A DNA stretch of 61,502 nucleotides from Pirellulales bacterium. GTDB taxonomy: Bacteria > Planctomycetota > Planctomycetia > Pirellulales > Lacipirellulaceae. Under the pieces are notes generated by a model. It worked only from the letters and a program-made list of their open reading frames with translations, did no database searches and was not told the DNA's origin. Shown here one piece after another: positions 36,412 to 45,486 of this stretch (position 1 is its first letter; each line of letters starts with the position of its first letter). A program made the translations under genes and the position numbers. The stretch spans positions 73,354 through 134,855 of the forward strand of contig JAKVCC010000013.1 of the NCBI GenBank assembly GCA_022448265.1, given 5' to 3'.

Positions 36412-37359
36412 TTAGCCGCCCAGGGCGGAGGCAGGAACCGTCAGATTAAGTACCTTCTCTTCATTTTCTTCTAGCCGAATCTTGAATCGCCCTTTTCTCG
36501 ACCACTTGAGCGATTTGGCCTCGGGGGTCTCCAATACCAAAGGTCCGCCGTCACGGGCTCCCACACTTTCGTGCCAAACCTGAAACTCCAAGACTTCGCC
36601 AGCCGGCACGTTCGCAATTTCAAACGAACCGTCAGCGCCCGTAACCGCGTGGTACCCATTGGCACGTGGCAGGAAGTAGGCCGCCATCCACGGGTGAATA
36701 CTGCACGCCACACTCACTGGCACCGGCTCCTCTTTCTGCGGGGAAAACACAAGGGTCTCGTTCGCGGGAACACTTTGATTGAAAACGTTCTTTCGACCTT
36801 CGATTTTTGTATTGTGGCCCATGGGATCACTATTCTTGATCTCTAGCGTTTGGCCCACCGTCATGGCCGCCACATGGGTAAGAAAGACGCACTCCTTTTG
36901 ATCAAACACGATCGATTCATCGTTAGGTTGGGCTGATTCGTGCACACGCGCCGCGTCGCGGATAAAAATCACGACGTTGGCAATTCCCATGGTTTCTGGA
37001 TCAACCAATAACGTCTCCTGAAGCGGAGCCTTACCGGCGCGGGAGCACTTGGCTCGATCCTCACCTCGAACATCGTAGGGTTTCATCTGGGGCGGGGTGC
37101 CGTCGTACACAAATTGGCCCCTGAGCGTTGCCCAACCGGTTCCGGTTGCGATTGCCGCCCCGTCACTGGCCAACGCGTCCGCACCGCTGGAAAACGCCTG
37201 GCGAATCTCGGCAACTGACGCCGGTTCGGCCACCGGTCCTAGCTCTTCGGCGCGCTGGCAACCGGTCACCATCAAGAAACACACGACTGACAGAAACGCA
37301 GCCGATAATCGGCAACGGACCAAAAGCCCCGAACAGGTTAGGATAATATGTGTATTCAT
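36412..37359 (-). CDS. Cupredoxin-like lipoprotein with carboxypeptidase-regulatory-like domain
   Basis: A 315-residue lipoprotein (lipobox VTGC, Cys34). It has a cupredoxin-like fold whose copper-ligand pattern can be read directly: His182 in MGHNTKIE and CSIHPWM with Cys219, His222 and Met225. The C-x2-H-x2-M spacing is that of amicyanin/pseudoazurin-type blue copper sites. A small beta sandwich follows (GSFEIANVPAGEVLEFQVWH). The ATG at 37357-37359 is preferred to a TTG at 37387-37389. It is a paralogue of the next gene and lies in the operon between cytochrome c genes. Related proteins are sometimes annotated as methylamine-utilisation-like. Inference: an electron carrier or copper-binding subunit. 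Confidence 0.75.
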   Translation of the reverse strand: MNTHIILTCSGLLVRCRLSAAFLSVVCFLMVTGCQRAEELGPVAEPASVAEIRQAFSSGADALASDGAAIATGTGWATLRGQFVYDGTPPQMKPYDVRGEDRAKCSRAGKAPLQETLLVDPETMGIANVVIFIRDAARVHESAQPNDESIVFDQKECVFLTHVAAMTVGQTLEIKNSDPMGHNTKIEGRKNVFNQSVPANETLVFSPQKEEPVPVSVACSIHPWMAAYFLPRANGYHAVTGADGSFEIANVPAGEVLEFQVWHESVGARDGGPLVLETPEAKSLKWSRKGRFKIRLEENEEKVLNLTVPASALGG

Positions 37360-37385
37360 ATTTATTGGGCAGGAAGGTCCTAAGA

Positions 37386-38174
37386 TCAAAGCCTTAAGGC
37401 CGATGCGGATACTTTGATTTCACCTAGGTCCAATGTCTTTCCAGCGGCAATGTCCAACTTGACCCGACCCTTCCTGTCGGTTTCCTTCTTACCGACGGCC
37501 ATGCCGCGCATGCCCGCGGGGTCATGCCAAAAAATAAACTCGTGTGGTCCAGCAGGAATATCTTTGATCTCAAAATTCCCCCTGGCATCCGAGACAGCCA
37601 TGTACGGGTTGTCGCGGATGAGTACAAATGCTTTCATCCAGGTATGGATATTGCAAGCTGCGGGGGCTGGGAACGACTCCCTTTTTTGGAACATCCTCGT
37701 CTCCGGTTTACCGTTGACAACCATTTGATTGAACGGCGGGTTGGAAAACAATGTTTGTAAATTCGTATTATGCCCAACACCCATATCGGAATTTCGGATC
37801 TCAAAAGGCTGCCCCGTACGTACCAGGAGCGCGCGCGGGTGAAACCGGCACCCCTTGTTATCCAGCACGACCGGCTTGTCGCTAGGCTCTGCCAGATCCG
37901 GATGCACAGCAACCGTTTTGCCTTTTTTCAGGTACAAATAGACAAACGCATTGGCCAAGCCCCTTTCTTCCCCTACCACCAGTGTTTCATCAACCAGCTC
38001 GTTCTTCGAACAAAACTCGGTGTCCGGAGCAATATTCTGAATCGACTTGGACTCTGGCGGCGTGCCATCGAATACCAGCTGGCCTTTGAGGGAACCCCAT
38101 TCCGCAGCGCCTGCGCACAACGGCATTACAGATGTTACCAGCACCGCCATCCAAAGGCTCAACACGTGTCTCAT
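37386..38174 (-). CDS. Cupredoxin-like periplasmic protein
   Basis: A 262-residue exported protein (signal peptide SLWMAVLVTSVMPLCAGAA). It is paralogous to its downstream neighbour: both start WGSLKGQLVFDGTPP or WATLRGQFVYDGTPP. The blue-copper-like ligands are His135 (VGHNTNLQ) and CNIHTWM with Cys174, His177 and Met180. A C-terminal beta domain (GNFEIKDIPAGPHEFIFWHD) follows. An AGGAAAG ribosome-binding site precedes the ATG. Extra conserved Cys (55 and 109) may form a disulfide. Placed directly after the octaheme cytochrome gene, it could move electrons between the bc complex and the oxidase. Confidence 0.75.
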   Translation of the reverse strand: MRHVLSLWMAVLVTSVMPLCAGAAEWGSLKGQLVFDGTPPESKSIQNIAPDTEFCSKNELVDETLVVGEERGLANAFVYLYLKKGKTVAVHPDLAEPSDKPVVLDNKGCRFHPRALLVRTGQPFEIRNSDMGVGHNTNLQTLFSNPPFNQMVVNGKPETRMFQKRESFPAPAACNIHTWMKAFVLIRDNPYMAVSDARGNFEIKDIPAGPHEFIFWHDPAGMRGMAVGKKETDRKGRVKLDIAAGKTLDLGEIKVSASALRL

Positions 38175-38240
38175 AAGATTCTTTCCTGGGGATACTTTCT
38201 TCGGTTTTTTTCTCTTGTTTTGTTTAGCCGCACACTCCGG

Positions 38241-41200
38241 TCATCTCTGAGAAGACTCGGCGTCCGTCGCTGCGGATGTATTGGGATCACTGTTCGCGGC
38301 GGATTCTTCCACCAGCGGCGTAATGGGCGTCTGCCGACGCGCGTAGGTGTCAAAATTCATCAGCAGATCGACTAAGCCATCCAATTGTTCGATACTCGTG
38401 CCGCGGAATAACTCCTCGGCAATACCCGACGCGCCCGGCTTGTAAGGAATATTCACGGGCATGCCAGTGTAGGGCAAAATGCGTTTCGGGTTGGCCACCC
38501 ACTTGCGCAAGTACTCCGGCCTAAGCCGCCGATGGACGTCGGCTAAATTCGGGCCAAAGGTAGTCGGATCGCCATTGGGCTCAAAGTCTTCTACTGCGTG
38601 GCATTTTACGCAGTAGTTCGGATTGACGACAATATTCATGCCCTCCTGCATGCGATCCGGATATCCGGATTCTTGCTCCGCCAGATAACTGGCCCTTTGC
38701 CGCGACTTATACTCGTAGGGAAACTCGGAATCAGAAACAGCGGCAAAGTAATTCACCAATTTCGCAGCATCTTCCGTTGACATGTGAAAGTGAGGCATGC
38801 GCATAATTGCGGCCGGGCGAATCGGGACCGGGTCCATCAGAAAACCGTGCAACCAGTCCGTTTGCACTTTCTCGCCTTCCGCCATGAGTGGGGGCGGCAA
38901 CCAACCCCAGGCCTCTGCACCTTTCGCCTGCGGATTGGTCCGCTGCGTCTCAGCAATCACACGCGGGAATAGGTAACGCGTCAATTTACCGCCCCATGCA
39001 GGGTGGGCCTTGCCGACCGCGGGGCCGTAACGGTCACGGGCAGCGGGCACCAGCAAGTCCTGCATCCCCACCAGCCACGCTTGACCATCCACCAGACTAT
39101 CTTTCCACAATTTAAACCGATAATAAGGATCGGACTCGTCGTCGTCCGCCTCCAGCGGCGTCGCTTCATCATCGACCCGTTGGGCCAGACCGGTCTCCTG
39201 GCTCATCAATGGCTGCCCGTGAAGACTTACGTGCATGAGGCCACGCGCATCAGTTCTCTTAGAGGCTGCAGTTTCCTTGTCCGAGAATGATCTACCCAAG
39301 AAGGGAAAATCGACCACTGTCGAAGGCGTGTCGAACTGACCCTCCTCATAGGCAATGTCCCACCGCTCCATCCGAAGCGTGTGGCACCCGCCACAATTAA
39401 ACTTTTCGAGGACATGCGCCCCTTCCACAATGGCCTGCTGCCGCGCATCGGGACGATAAACATACTTTTCCGCCGGCGCTTCGTTGGCTAGGCCCAGCAC
39501 AAAGGTAATGATCGCTTCGCGCTCCTCCGGGCTCAAGGGAAACTTGGGCATGCGCAGCCGCTCATTGTATCCTTTATTTTGGGTCGTCTTGTAATCGTAG
39601 CTGCGCGGCATACGAAGTTTTTGCCAGATAAATCCGTCGCGGGAATGTGAGTTGAGCGACTGGATGTAGTAGCTGGTATCCGAATCGAAATCAGCCGGGT
39701 CGAGATGGCCATGCTCAACATGCGCATTATGAACATCGTCTCCGCCTACATGGGCCTGAAGGCCGGGATTACCCGCGCCTTCCAAGAACTTGTGCATATT
39801 CTCAAACGCCAGCTTAGATGAGTCCTTGCGCCCCCATTCCGCCAAAGCCGTGCCGATGGGCTTGGCGTCTTCAAACCCTGGTATGTCGTGGCAGCCGAAA
39901 CAGCCGTACTTGCTAATCGTGCGGCGGGCCACGTACTGACTCAGACGCTGTGTCCGATTGACATTGCTCAGTCCGATCAGGATTTTTTCGTCCGCCTTTA
40001 GTTTGGGTTCCAGGTGCGATGGGATTCCATTGCCATGAATAAAACTCTCCGCGCGGGCCGACGGAATGGCGTCGCTAGTAAGCCATTCCTGGGCCAGATC
40101 GGCCAGGTCTTTTTCCTGGCTAGGCGTCCACTCGCGCTCGTGATTAGGAACGATCCAATCCGTTTTTGCGGCTAACAAGAACGCGGTGATGTCGGCCGCC
40201 GGATCGGTAAATCGGCCTGTTGGCTTGCCGGTTTCATCTTTTTCTTCAATGGGGTCGAGAAATAACTCCGGCATTTTGGTCCGCACGTGATAACGGTGCG
40301 GCTGTTTGACCCAAGAATAAAGCCACAGTGCACCATTGGTGTTATCAAGTTTTTTGCTAATGCGCGACAAGTCGGGCCCCTGGTCAGCGGCAATGCCCGG
40401 GAAGCTGCTGTGCGAGTGGCAGGCCAAGCAGCCGCGCGATTCGAACTGCCACTTACCCCGTTCGGCCGATGGCTTCTCCGTCACTGTTTCCGGCGGCGAC
40501 AGATAACTAAAATCGCTGCTGGCGGCGAGTAAAAACTCTGTCAGGGCGCGAATCTCGACTGGCTCAAACTTTTTGGCAGTTTCGAGTTCGTCATTGTCTT
40601 CGGAATCCAGCAAATGCTCGTGCAAGTTGAAAAATTGTGGCATCCGCGTCGAAGGCCGGAAGTTGGCCGGCTCCTCAATCCAACTATAGAGCCAGTCGAA
40701 GTCGACTTTCGATCCCAAGAAGCGGAGGCTCGGCCCTACCTTGCGATACGATCCCGGCGCTTCTACGTCTTTGAGCGAGACCGCTAGTTCATGAGTGCCC
40801 GCGCTCAAGCTCGCCGTGGCGCCCGCCTCGCCCCGCTTGGCCAACTCGGCATCTTTCAGAATCGCGACGGCCAGTTCCCTGCGGGCTCGATCGTCGCCCG
40901 GCGTCTGAACCAGCGTCTCAGCTACGGTGCGCTGCTGGGCCGAAAGTCCGCCATCGCGAAGTATCTGCTGGGCAACTTCGCTGTAGTTGGGTGCGAGCCG
41001 GATGTCGGGCCCGGTGCGAGAATCGGGACCATCGAAGCCTCCAATTTCGTGGCAGCCGAAGCAGCCATACTTTTCGACCAGCGTCCAGCCTTGCACCAGT
41101 TTCGGCGCGGGAGTATCCGGGAAGCGATCGCTGGCCTCCAATGCCCCTTTATCGAAATGGCACTTGAGACAGTTGCTCTCCGCGAAGCGCGCGGCCTTCA

Positions 41201-42854
41201 TCGGAAAAATCCAATGGTGATTATCAAACCAACCGTGCTCGCGAGTCCACTTGAGCTGCTGCTCGGCGTTGTCGGGCGTGTGCGAAGTCCAGGGGAACTC
41301 GGTTCCGCTCCCCTGCCCATCATGGCAAATCGTACAGCCAACCACTTTTTCGGGGTGGGGACTAGAATCCGTCAGGTAAAGGTCGAGCCGCGGATGTGAC
41401 GTAAACGGGTGATCAAAGCCACGGCGAATCGACAGCGAGGCCGCCCGCCCCCAATCAGACCGATTGAGCAGATACTCCGCGACCGTTTCGCGATCGTAAA
41501 CAGGCTGGTCACCGGCCAGGCGAATGACGTCGCCCGACTCAAGCCCGGCCTTCGCTGCGGCACTCTCGGGCAACACATAATGAACCGTCACGTCGGCGGA
41601 GTCCATTACCCCTTCATCTGCCAAATTCAAGCCGTAAACCGCCGGCAAATCCTCTGGAGAAGCACTCTCTAATTCCGGCGGAGCGCCGGGTGTGGCTAAC
41701 TCAATCACCAGGTCGCGATGGTGCGCAGGCAGAGTTGGATAGGCTGGCTCTGTAGCTGTGCCTGCGGCGGTTTGCGAAATGGCTTGATGGCAACTCTTGC
41801 AGCGATCGAAGCGCGCCACTTGCGAAAAATTATAATTGATTGTCATGTCGGGCAGCCAGATCTGATCGATCCGCACGTTGCCATCGTAGAGCGCATTGAG
41901 TACGGGCCACCGGGTGACCCACTCGCCGACATTCCAGGTATTCTTGCTCGCAACATCGTCCAGTCGGGCTAATTCGGTGGAGATGGCCTGGCGCTGCTTA
42001 GTGACCTTATTCTTGGCAGCGTCGATTCGGCCGATAATCGATTCCAAGTCCATGCGATACGTCTTGGCAAATCCGATCTGACCCGTAAGTTCTGTAATCT
42101 GGTCGGAATAACTCTGAATCCGTGCTTGCAACGCCTCAATCACTCCTTGGTCTGCCCCCTCGCCGACCTTCAGGCCCTTTTCGCTCACTGCAGCGGTGCG
42201 GTCGGCACTGACAAACTTCCGCCGACCGACAAGCTGCTTCTCACGTCGCTTTGCTTCCCGAACGAACCTGGAAAATTCGCCCATCAAGACTTTTCGTGCG
42301 GCGAGCGCTGCCTGCCGATTGGTCACCAGCGCAGCTTTTAGCACGGTGTCCACCCGTTTATGCGTTGTGTCGCCCGAAGCTTTCTCCGCTGCGCCCGCCA
42401 TGGCCTGATCTACCACCGCGCCCACTTGGTTGATTTCGCCGCGCGCTACTCGGGCCGCATCAGCGTATTGGCCATACGCGGCAAACTCAGCGTCGAGCTT
42501 TGCAAAATTGCCAGCCTTCTCTTCCCTGCCCGCCTCCGCCAGCCGTGCATCCTCGCTCGTTACTAGGTTCTTGAACTGTGTGACGTGCTCCTCAGCAATC
42601 GATTCGATGGCAATCCCTTGCAGCTCGCCGTCAAATGCTTCCATCTCAGCGGCAAACTGGGTACTCAGCTTTTCGCGGCGGGCCCGAGTCATCCAGGCTT
42701 CCTTTTTCCGATCTTCAAGCTGCCAATCTTTCCACTCGCGATTGTGATCGCTGGCCATCATCCACAGCGTAGAAATCACCATCACCAGCGCAGACGCACC
42801 AAAGACGACGTGCATCACTTTTTGATTGCGCCAGGTTTGTTCAGTTGCGGGCAT
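38241..42854 (-). CDS. Giant octaheme cytochrome c with PDZ domain
   Basis: A 1537-residue protein. One N-terminal membrane helix (residues 14-33) is followed by about 300 residues of Glu/Lys/Ala-rich helix, probably coiled coil. Eight CxxCH heme sites follow, at Cys352, 507, 562, 598, 809, 985, 1154 and 1415. A PDZ-like domain lies between the first two (about 385-485; ESAAAKAGLESGDVIRLAGD). Met-ligand loops recur (STRMPQF, RTKMPELF, RLRMPKF, IMRMPHF, YTGMPVN). The frame is unbroken. It sits next to the split cytochrome b genes, where simple bc or b6f operons carry cytochrome c1 or f. Inference: a huge heme c subunit of the bc complex that wires it to the oxidase. Confidence 0.9.
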   Translation of the reverse strand: MPATEQTWRNQKVMHVVFGASALVMVISTLWMMASDHNREWKDWQLEDRKKEAWMTRARREKLSTQFAAEMEAFDGELQGIAIESIAEEHVTQFKNLVTSEDARLAEAGREEKAGNFAKLDAEFAAYGQYADAARVARGEINQVGAVVDQAMAGAAEKASGDTTHKRVDTVLKAALVTNRQAALAARKVLMGEFSRFVREAKRREKQLVGRRKFVSADRTAAVSEKGLKVGEGADQGVIEALQARIQSYSDQITELTGQIGFAKTYRMDLESIIGRIDAAKNKVTKQRQAISTELARLDDVASKNTWNVGEWVTRWPVLNALYDGNVRIDQIWLPDMTINYNFSQVARFDRCKSCHQAISQTAAGTATEPAYPTLPAHHRDLVIELATPGAPPELESASPEDLPAVYGLNLADEGVMDSADVTVHYVLPESAAAKAGLESGDVIRLAGDQPVYDRETVAEYLLNRSDWGRAASLSIRRGFDHPFTSHPRLDLYLTDSSPHPEKVVGCTICHDGQGSGTEFPWTSHTPDNAEQQLKWTREHGWFDNHHWIFPMKAARFAESNCLKCHFDKGALEASDRFPDTPAPKLVQGWTLVEKYGCFGCHEIGGFDGPDSRTGPDIRLAPNYSEVAQQILRDGGLSAQQRTVAETLVQTPGDDRARRELAVAILKDAELAKRGEAGATASLSAGTHELAVSLKDVEAPGSYRKVGPSLRFLGSKVDFDWLYSWIEEPANFRPSTRMPQFFNLHEHLLDSEDNDELETAKKFEPVEIRALTEFLLAASSDFSYLSPPETVTEKPSAERGKWQFESRGCLACHSHSSFPGIAADQGPDLSRISKKLDNTNGALWLYSWVKQPHRYHVRTKMPELFLDPIEEKDETGKPTGRFTDPAADITAFLLAAKTDWIVPNHEREWTPSQEKDLADLAQEWLTSDAIPSARAESFIHGNGIPSHLEPKLKADEKILIGLSNVNRTQRLSQYVARRTISKYGCFGCHDIPGFEDAKPIGTALAEWGRKDSSKLAFENMHKFLEGAGNPGLQAHVGGDDVHNAHVEHGHLDPADFDSDTSYYIQSLNSHSRDGFIWQKLRMPRSYDYKTTQNKGYNERLRMPKFPLSPEEREAIITFVLGLANEAPAEKYVYRPDARQQAIVEGAHVLEKFNCGGCHTLRMERWDIAYEEGQFDTPSTVVDFPFLGRSFSDKETAASKRTDARGLMHVSLHGQPLMSQETGLAQRVDDEATPLEADDDESDPYYRFKLWKDSLVDGQAWLVGMQDLLVPAARDRYGPAVGKAHPAWGGKLTRYLFPRVIAETQRTNPQAKGAEAWGWLPPPLMAEGEKVQTDWLHGFLMDPVPIRPAAIMRMPHFHMSTEDAAKLVNYFAAVSDSEFPYEYKSRQRASYLAEQESGYPDRMQEGMNIVVNPNYCVKCHAVEDFEPNGDPTTFGPNLADVHRRLRPEYLRKWVANPKRILPYTGMPVNIPYKPGASGIAEELFRGTSIEQLDGLVDLLMNFDTYARRQTPITPLVEESAANSDPNTSAATDAESSQR

Positions 42855-42919
42855 GATGGAGTTATTTGCTGTTGGCTATCAGCTCTGTTTGCCGAGAGTT
42901 GTAAGCGGAAAGGCTCTGA

Positions 42920-44326
42920 TCAAAAATTGAAAAAATATTCCGGGATTGCGATCAAATACTTGAGGTTGAAAACCCAACGGAGGACCATTTTTATGGGCAG
43001 GGCCGCCATAAAAAGGAGCAGGTTGGCCATTACCATAAAACGGATGAATCCCATGCGGCTGTAAAACTTGCGAAACACCGTGAGCGCCATGACCGGCGGC
43101 AGTGCGATAAAGTAACCCAGCACCAGCAAGGTTCCAGGCAGCTCACGACCAAACAGAAGTCCCAAAAACTGGCCGAACGGCCGCAGCAGAACCGGCCAAT
43201 TCTCCAGGGCAGGCGTCCCGGGCAGGGACATATTAAACAATTTGTTCCAGATCGCTTCTGAAAGATTCACATTGTTTAGCGCTTCGACCTTGTGCGCATC
43301 CCAGTACTCATAGGGACCAAAGAAATTCCAATTCGGCCCTCGCAGCAGTGTGCCCAACACGATCAGCGTCACCCACATTTCCAGAAAACCAAACTGAAAT
43401 ACCGCATAGCTGAACTTGCGATCCTTGATCGTGTAGTAGCCATTTCCCTTTTTGTTGAAGTCGATATAGGGAATCGCCATGAGCCCCGCGACGATCAAAC
43501 TAGGCAGCACCACGCCGGCCATCCAGGGATCGTAATAAACGAGCATCTCCTGTAGGCCCAAAAAGTACCAAGGCGCCTTGGAGGGATTGGGAGTCTTGAC
43601 ACTACTGGCCGGCTCTTCAAGGGGAGCCTGGAGCGCAATCGCCCAAAAGATAAGAAAAGCCGTCAACGCAATCATGCAAATCAGCTCGGTGTAGACCAGG
43701 TCGGGCCACACCAGCACTTTTTCGTCGTTGACTTTTTCCCGGGGCGGCTCACCCCGCTCGGCACGGCGGTCGTTCTCCACAGCCTGCGACGTACCCAACC
43801 AGGTAAAGAACGCCAACAGGAACACCAGCATCACAATGGGCACATTGTCAGGCTTGGCGACGATTTCATAGAAATCGCGATCGGTCATCGACAAACCCAA
43901 AAACAGCCACATCAGGTTCCATATCCACCATGCAACAGCCGGCCGAACGAAGAAGGAACGGAAGAAGTACAGCACGATCAGGCCCAATGTCGTGCCGACA
44001 CTGTAAATAACCGGCCCTGTGCTTTTATTGATCGTTTCGCGCCACAGCGAGGGCAACGAGAGCGCCGCAACCGCCGATCCAGCTGACCATGCCAGGGCAC
44101 CCAGAATGGCAAATACGGTCGCAACCAGCAGCCAGATCTGCGCGTTGGTGATCTGAATCTTCTTGCCCACAAGGGGGAGGGGAACGCTGAACCAACCTCG
44201 CGTCTGGCCGGTGCGCCAAATGTAGAGTGCGGCCAGCCCGTTCATCACCGCCAGCGCAACATAAAACGGCCCCAAAAAAGAGGCGACCATTTCGTAAAAC
44301 TGTGCGTCGGTCAGTCCGTGCGTCAT
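42920..44326 (-). CDS. Cytochrome b C-terminal (subunit IV type) with extra helices
   Basis: A 468-residue polytopic protein. The middle part matches the C-terminal half of cytochrome b: the quinol-site loop reads NPSKAPWYFLGLQEMLVYYDPW, where most bc1/b6f enzymes have PEWY. Then comes VVLPSLIVAGLMAIPYID. The first ~190 residues add about four helices, and the C-terminus adds two or three more, making it nearly three times the size of b6f subunit IV (about 160 residues). It follows the cytochrome b6 gene after a 126-bp spacer with a strong hairpin and precedes the octaheme gene. Confidence 0.85.
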   Translation of the reverse strand: MTHGLTDAQFYEMVASFLGPFYVALAVMNGLAALYIWRTGQTRGWFSVPLPLVGKKIQITNAQIWLLVATVFAILGALAWSAGSAVAALSLPSLWRETINKSTGPVIYSVGTTLGLIVLYFFRSFFVRPAVAWWIWNLMWLFLGLSMTDRDFYEIVAKPDNVPIVMLVFLLAFFTWLGTSQAVENDRRAERGEPPREKVNDEKVLVWPDLVYTELICMIALTAFLIFWAIALQAPLEEPASSVKTPNPSKAPWYFLGLQEMLVYYDPWMAGVVLPSLIVAGLMAIPYIDFNKKGNGYYTIKDRKFSYAVFQFGFLEMWVTLIVLGTLLRGPNWNFFGPYEYWDAHKVEALNNVNLSEAIWNKLFNMSLPGTPALENWPVLLRPFGQFLGLLFGRELPGTLLVLGYFIALPPVMALTVFRKFYSRMGFIRFMVMANLLLFMAALPIKMVLRWVFNLKYLIAIPEYFFNF

Positions 44327-44354
44327 GAATCAGGAGGCCAGCGACCAGGGCTGA

Positions 44355-44417
44355 GGGCTAGGCACCGGGGACCAGGGAAGGGGAGGACCAGGAAACCGTT
44401 TCCGGTGCGCCTAGCCC
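44355..44417. repeat. Long imperfect inverted repeat between the two cytochrome b genes
   Basis: The arms 44355-44368 (GGGCTAGGCACCGG) and 44402-44417 (CCGGTGCGCCTAGCCC) pair over 14 positions with a 2-base bulge. The loop is purine-rich (GGGAAGGGGAGG) and ends in a smaller palindrome, GGAAACCGTTTCC (44391-44403). There is no T tract, so it is unlikely to be a terminator. It could be an RNA processing or stability element between the cytochrome b6 gene and the subunit-IV-type gene. Confidence 0.6.
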
Positions 44418-44452
44418 CAAACCAGGAGCCCCAAACTCGTAACCCCAGGTTC

Positions 44453-45229
44453 CTACAGCGGTCCGCTAATGCCACCGTCCTTTCTTACCCGCCAAAAGTG
44501 GATTGCCAGGAGCAAAGCCACTGCAAGTGGGATGGCAATACAATGCAAAATATAAAAACGATTGAGCGTTTCTTCGCCTACTTCGCGCGCACCTAAAAGC
44601 GCAAAGCGGGCGTCCGACGCGTTGGTAATCATGTCCACACCGCCGAGGGTAAGCAATTGCTGACCGGGACCCTCGTGTCCCAAGAAAGGTGTTGCACGGG
44701 CCATATTCGAACCTACCGTGATGGCCCAAACGGCCAACTGATCCCACGGCAACAAATAACCGGTGAACGATAAAAGGAGGGTCAGCAACAGCAAAAACAC
44801 TCCCACAACCCAGTTAAACTCGCGAGGCGGCTTGTAGCTCCCGGTGAGGAAAACACGGTACATGTGCAGCCACACCGTTATGACCATCGCATGAGCGCCC
44901 CAGCGATGGATCTCGCGCATGATTCCCAACGAATGAACATCTCGCAGCATTTGAATATCGGTATAAGCCCACTCCACCGTCGGCCGGTAATAAAACATCA
45001 GCAGCACGCCGGTGACAGTCTCGACCAGAAACAGAAAAAACGTGACCCCCCCCATACACCAAGTATACGAAAGAGCGATGCCCTGCTTCTTGATCGACAC
45101 CGGATGCAAGTGCAGGAAAAAGTTGGTCAGCATCACCACAATACGATTGCGGCGATCAACCGGCATGGGATGCCGGAAGACGCTTTTCCAGATCTGAGAT
45201 TCGCGAACGATGTCGCTGAGTGAGGGCAT
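44453..45229 (-). CDS. Cytochrome b6-type subunit
   Basis: A 258-residue, four-helix cytochrome b N-terminal half. The two b-heme pairs are His108/His229 and His122/His244, with 14- and 15-residue spacings as in b6. Cys58 in TWCMGG aligns with the Cys that covalently binds heme c-n in cytochrome b6. [20 protein letters not shown] and GISGPL at the C-terminus are also b6-like. It is the second gene of the bc operon, 257 bp after the Rieske gene. The split b6/IV arrangement matches b6f-type complexes rather than fused bc1. Confidence 0.95.
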   Translation of the reverse strand: MPSLSDIVRESQIWKSVFRHPMPVDRRNRIVVMLTNFFLHLHPVSIKKQGIALSYTWCMGGVTFFLFLVETVTGVLLMFYYRPTVEWAYTDIQMLRDVHSLGIMREIHRWGAHAMVITVWLHMYRVFLTGSYKPPREFNWVVGVFLLLLTLLLSFTGYLLPWDQLAVWAITVGSNMARATPFLGHEGPGQQLLTLGGVDMITNASDARFALLGAREVGEETLNRFYILHCIAIPLAVALLLAIHFWRVRKDGGISGPL

Positions 45230-45486
45230 GAGTGTGGGGGCTGGTCCGCTGCGGGTTGGCGTTCTGCCCGTTTGGGCATTCCGTAGTTTACAAGATCTAG
45301 TGAATTAGGGGGGGGCGCGGGGTGAAACCCTACAGCGTAAGGAAGCTGGTTAAGGGGATACAGTCACAAACTTGCGAAAGGACCTGCGTCGAAACCATCA
45401 ACGTTTCGGACAGCCGGTTCCGCGCACCTATCTTGCTAATCGCAATTCGTAACTCGGATTGGTCAATCATATTCTCCAAACGAAAT

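Noticed and set aside
40791-41399. A 202-residue plus-strand frame inside the octaheme gene
   Set aside because: The minus strand carries heme motifs in this same stretch, so the plus frame is a shadow.
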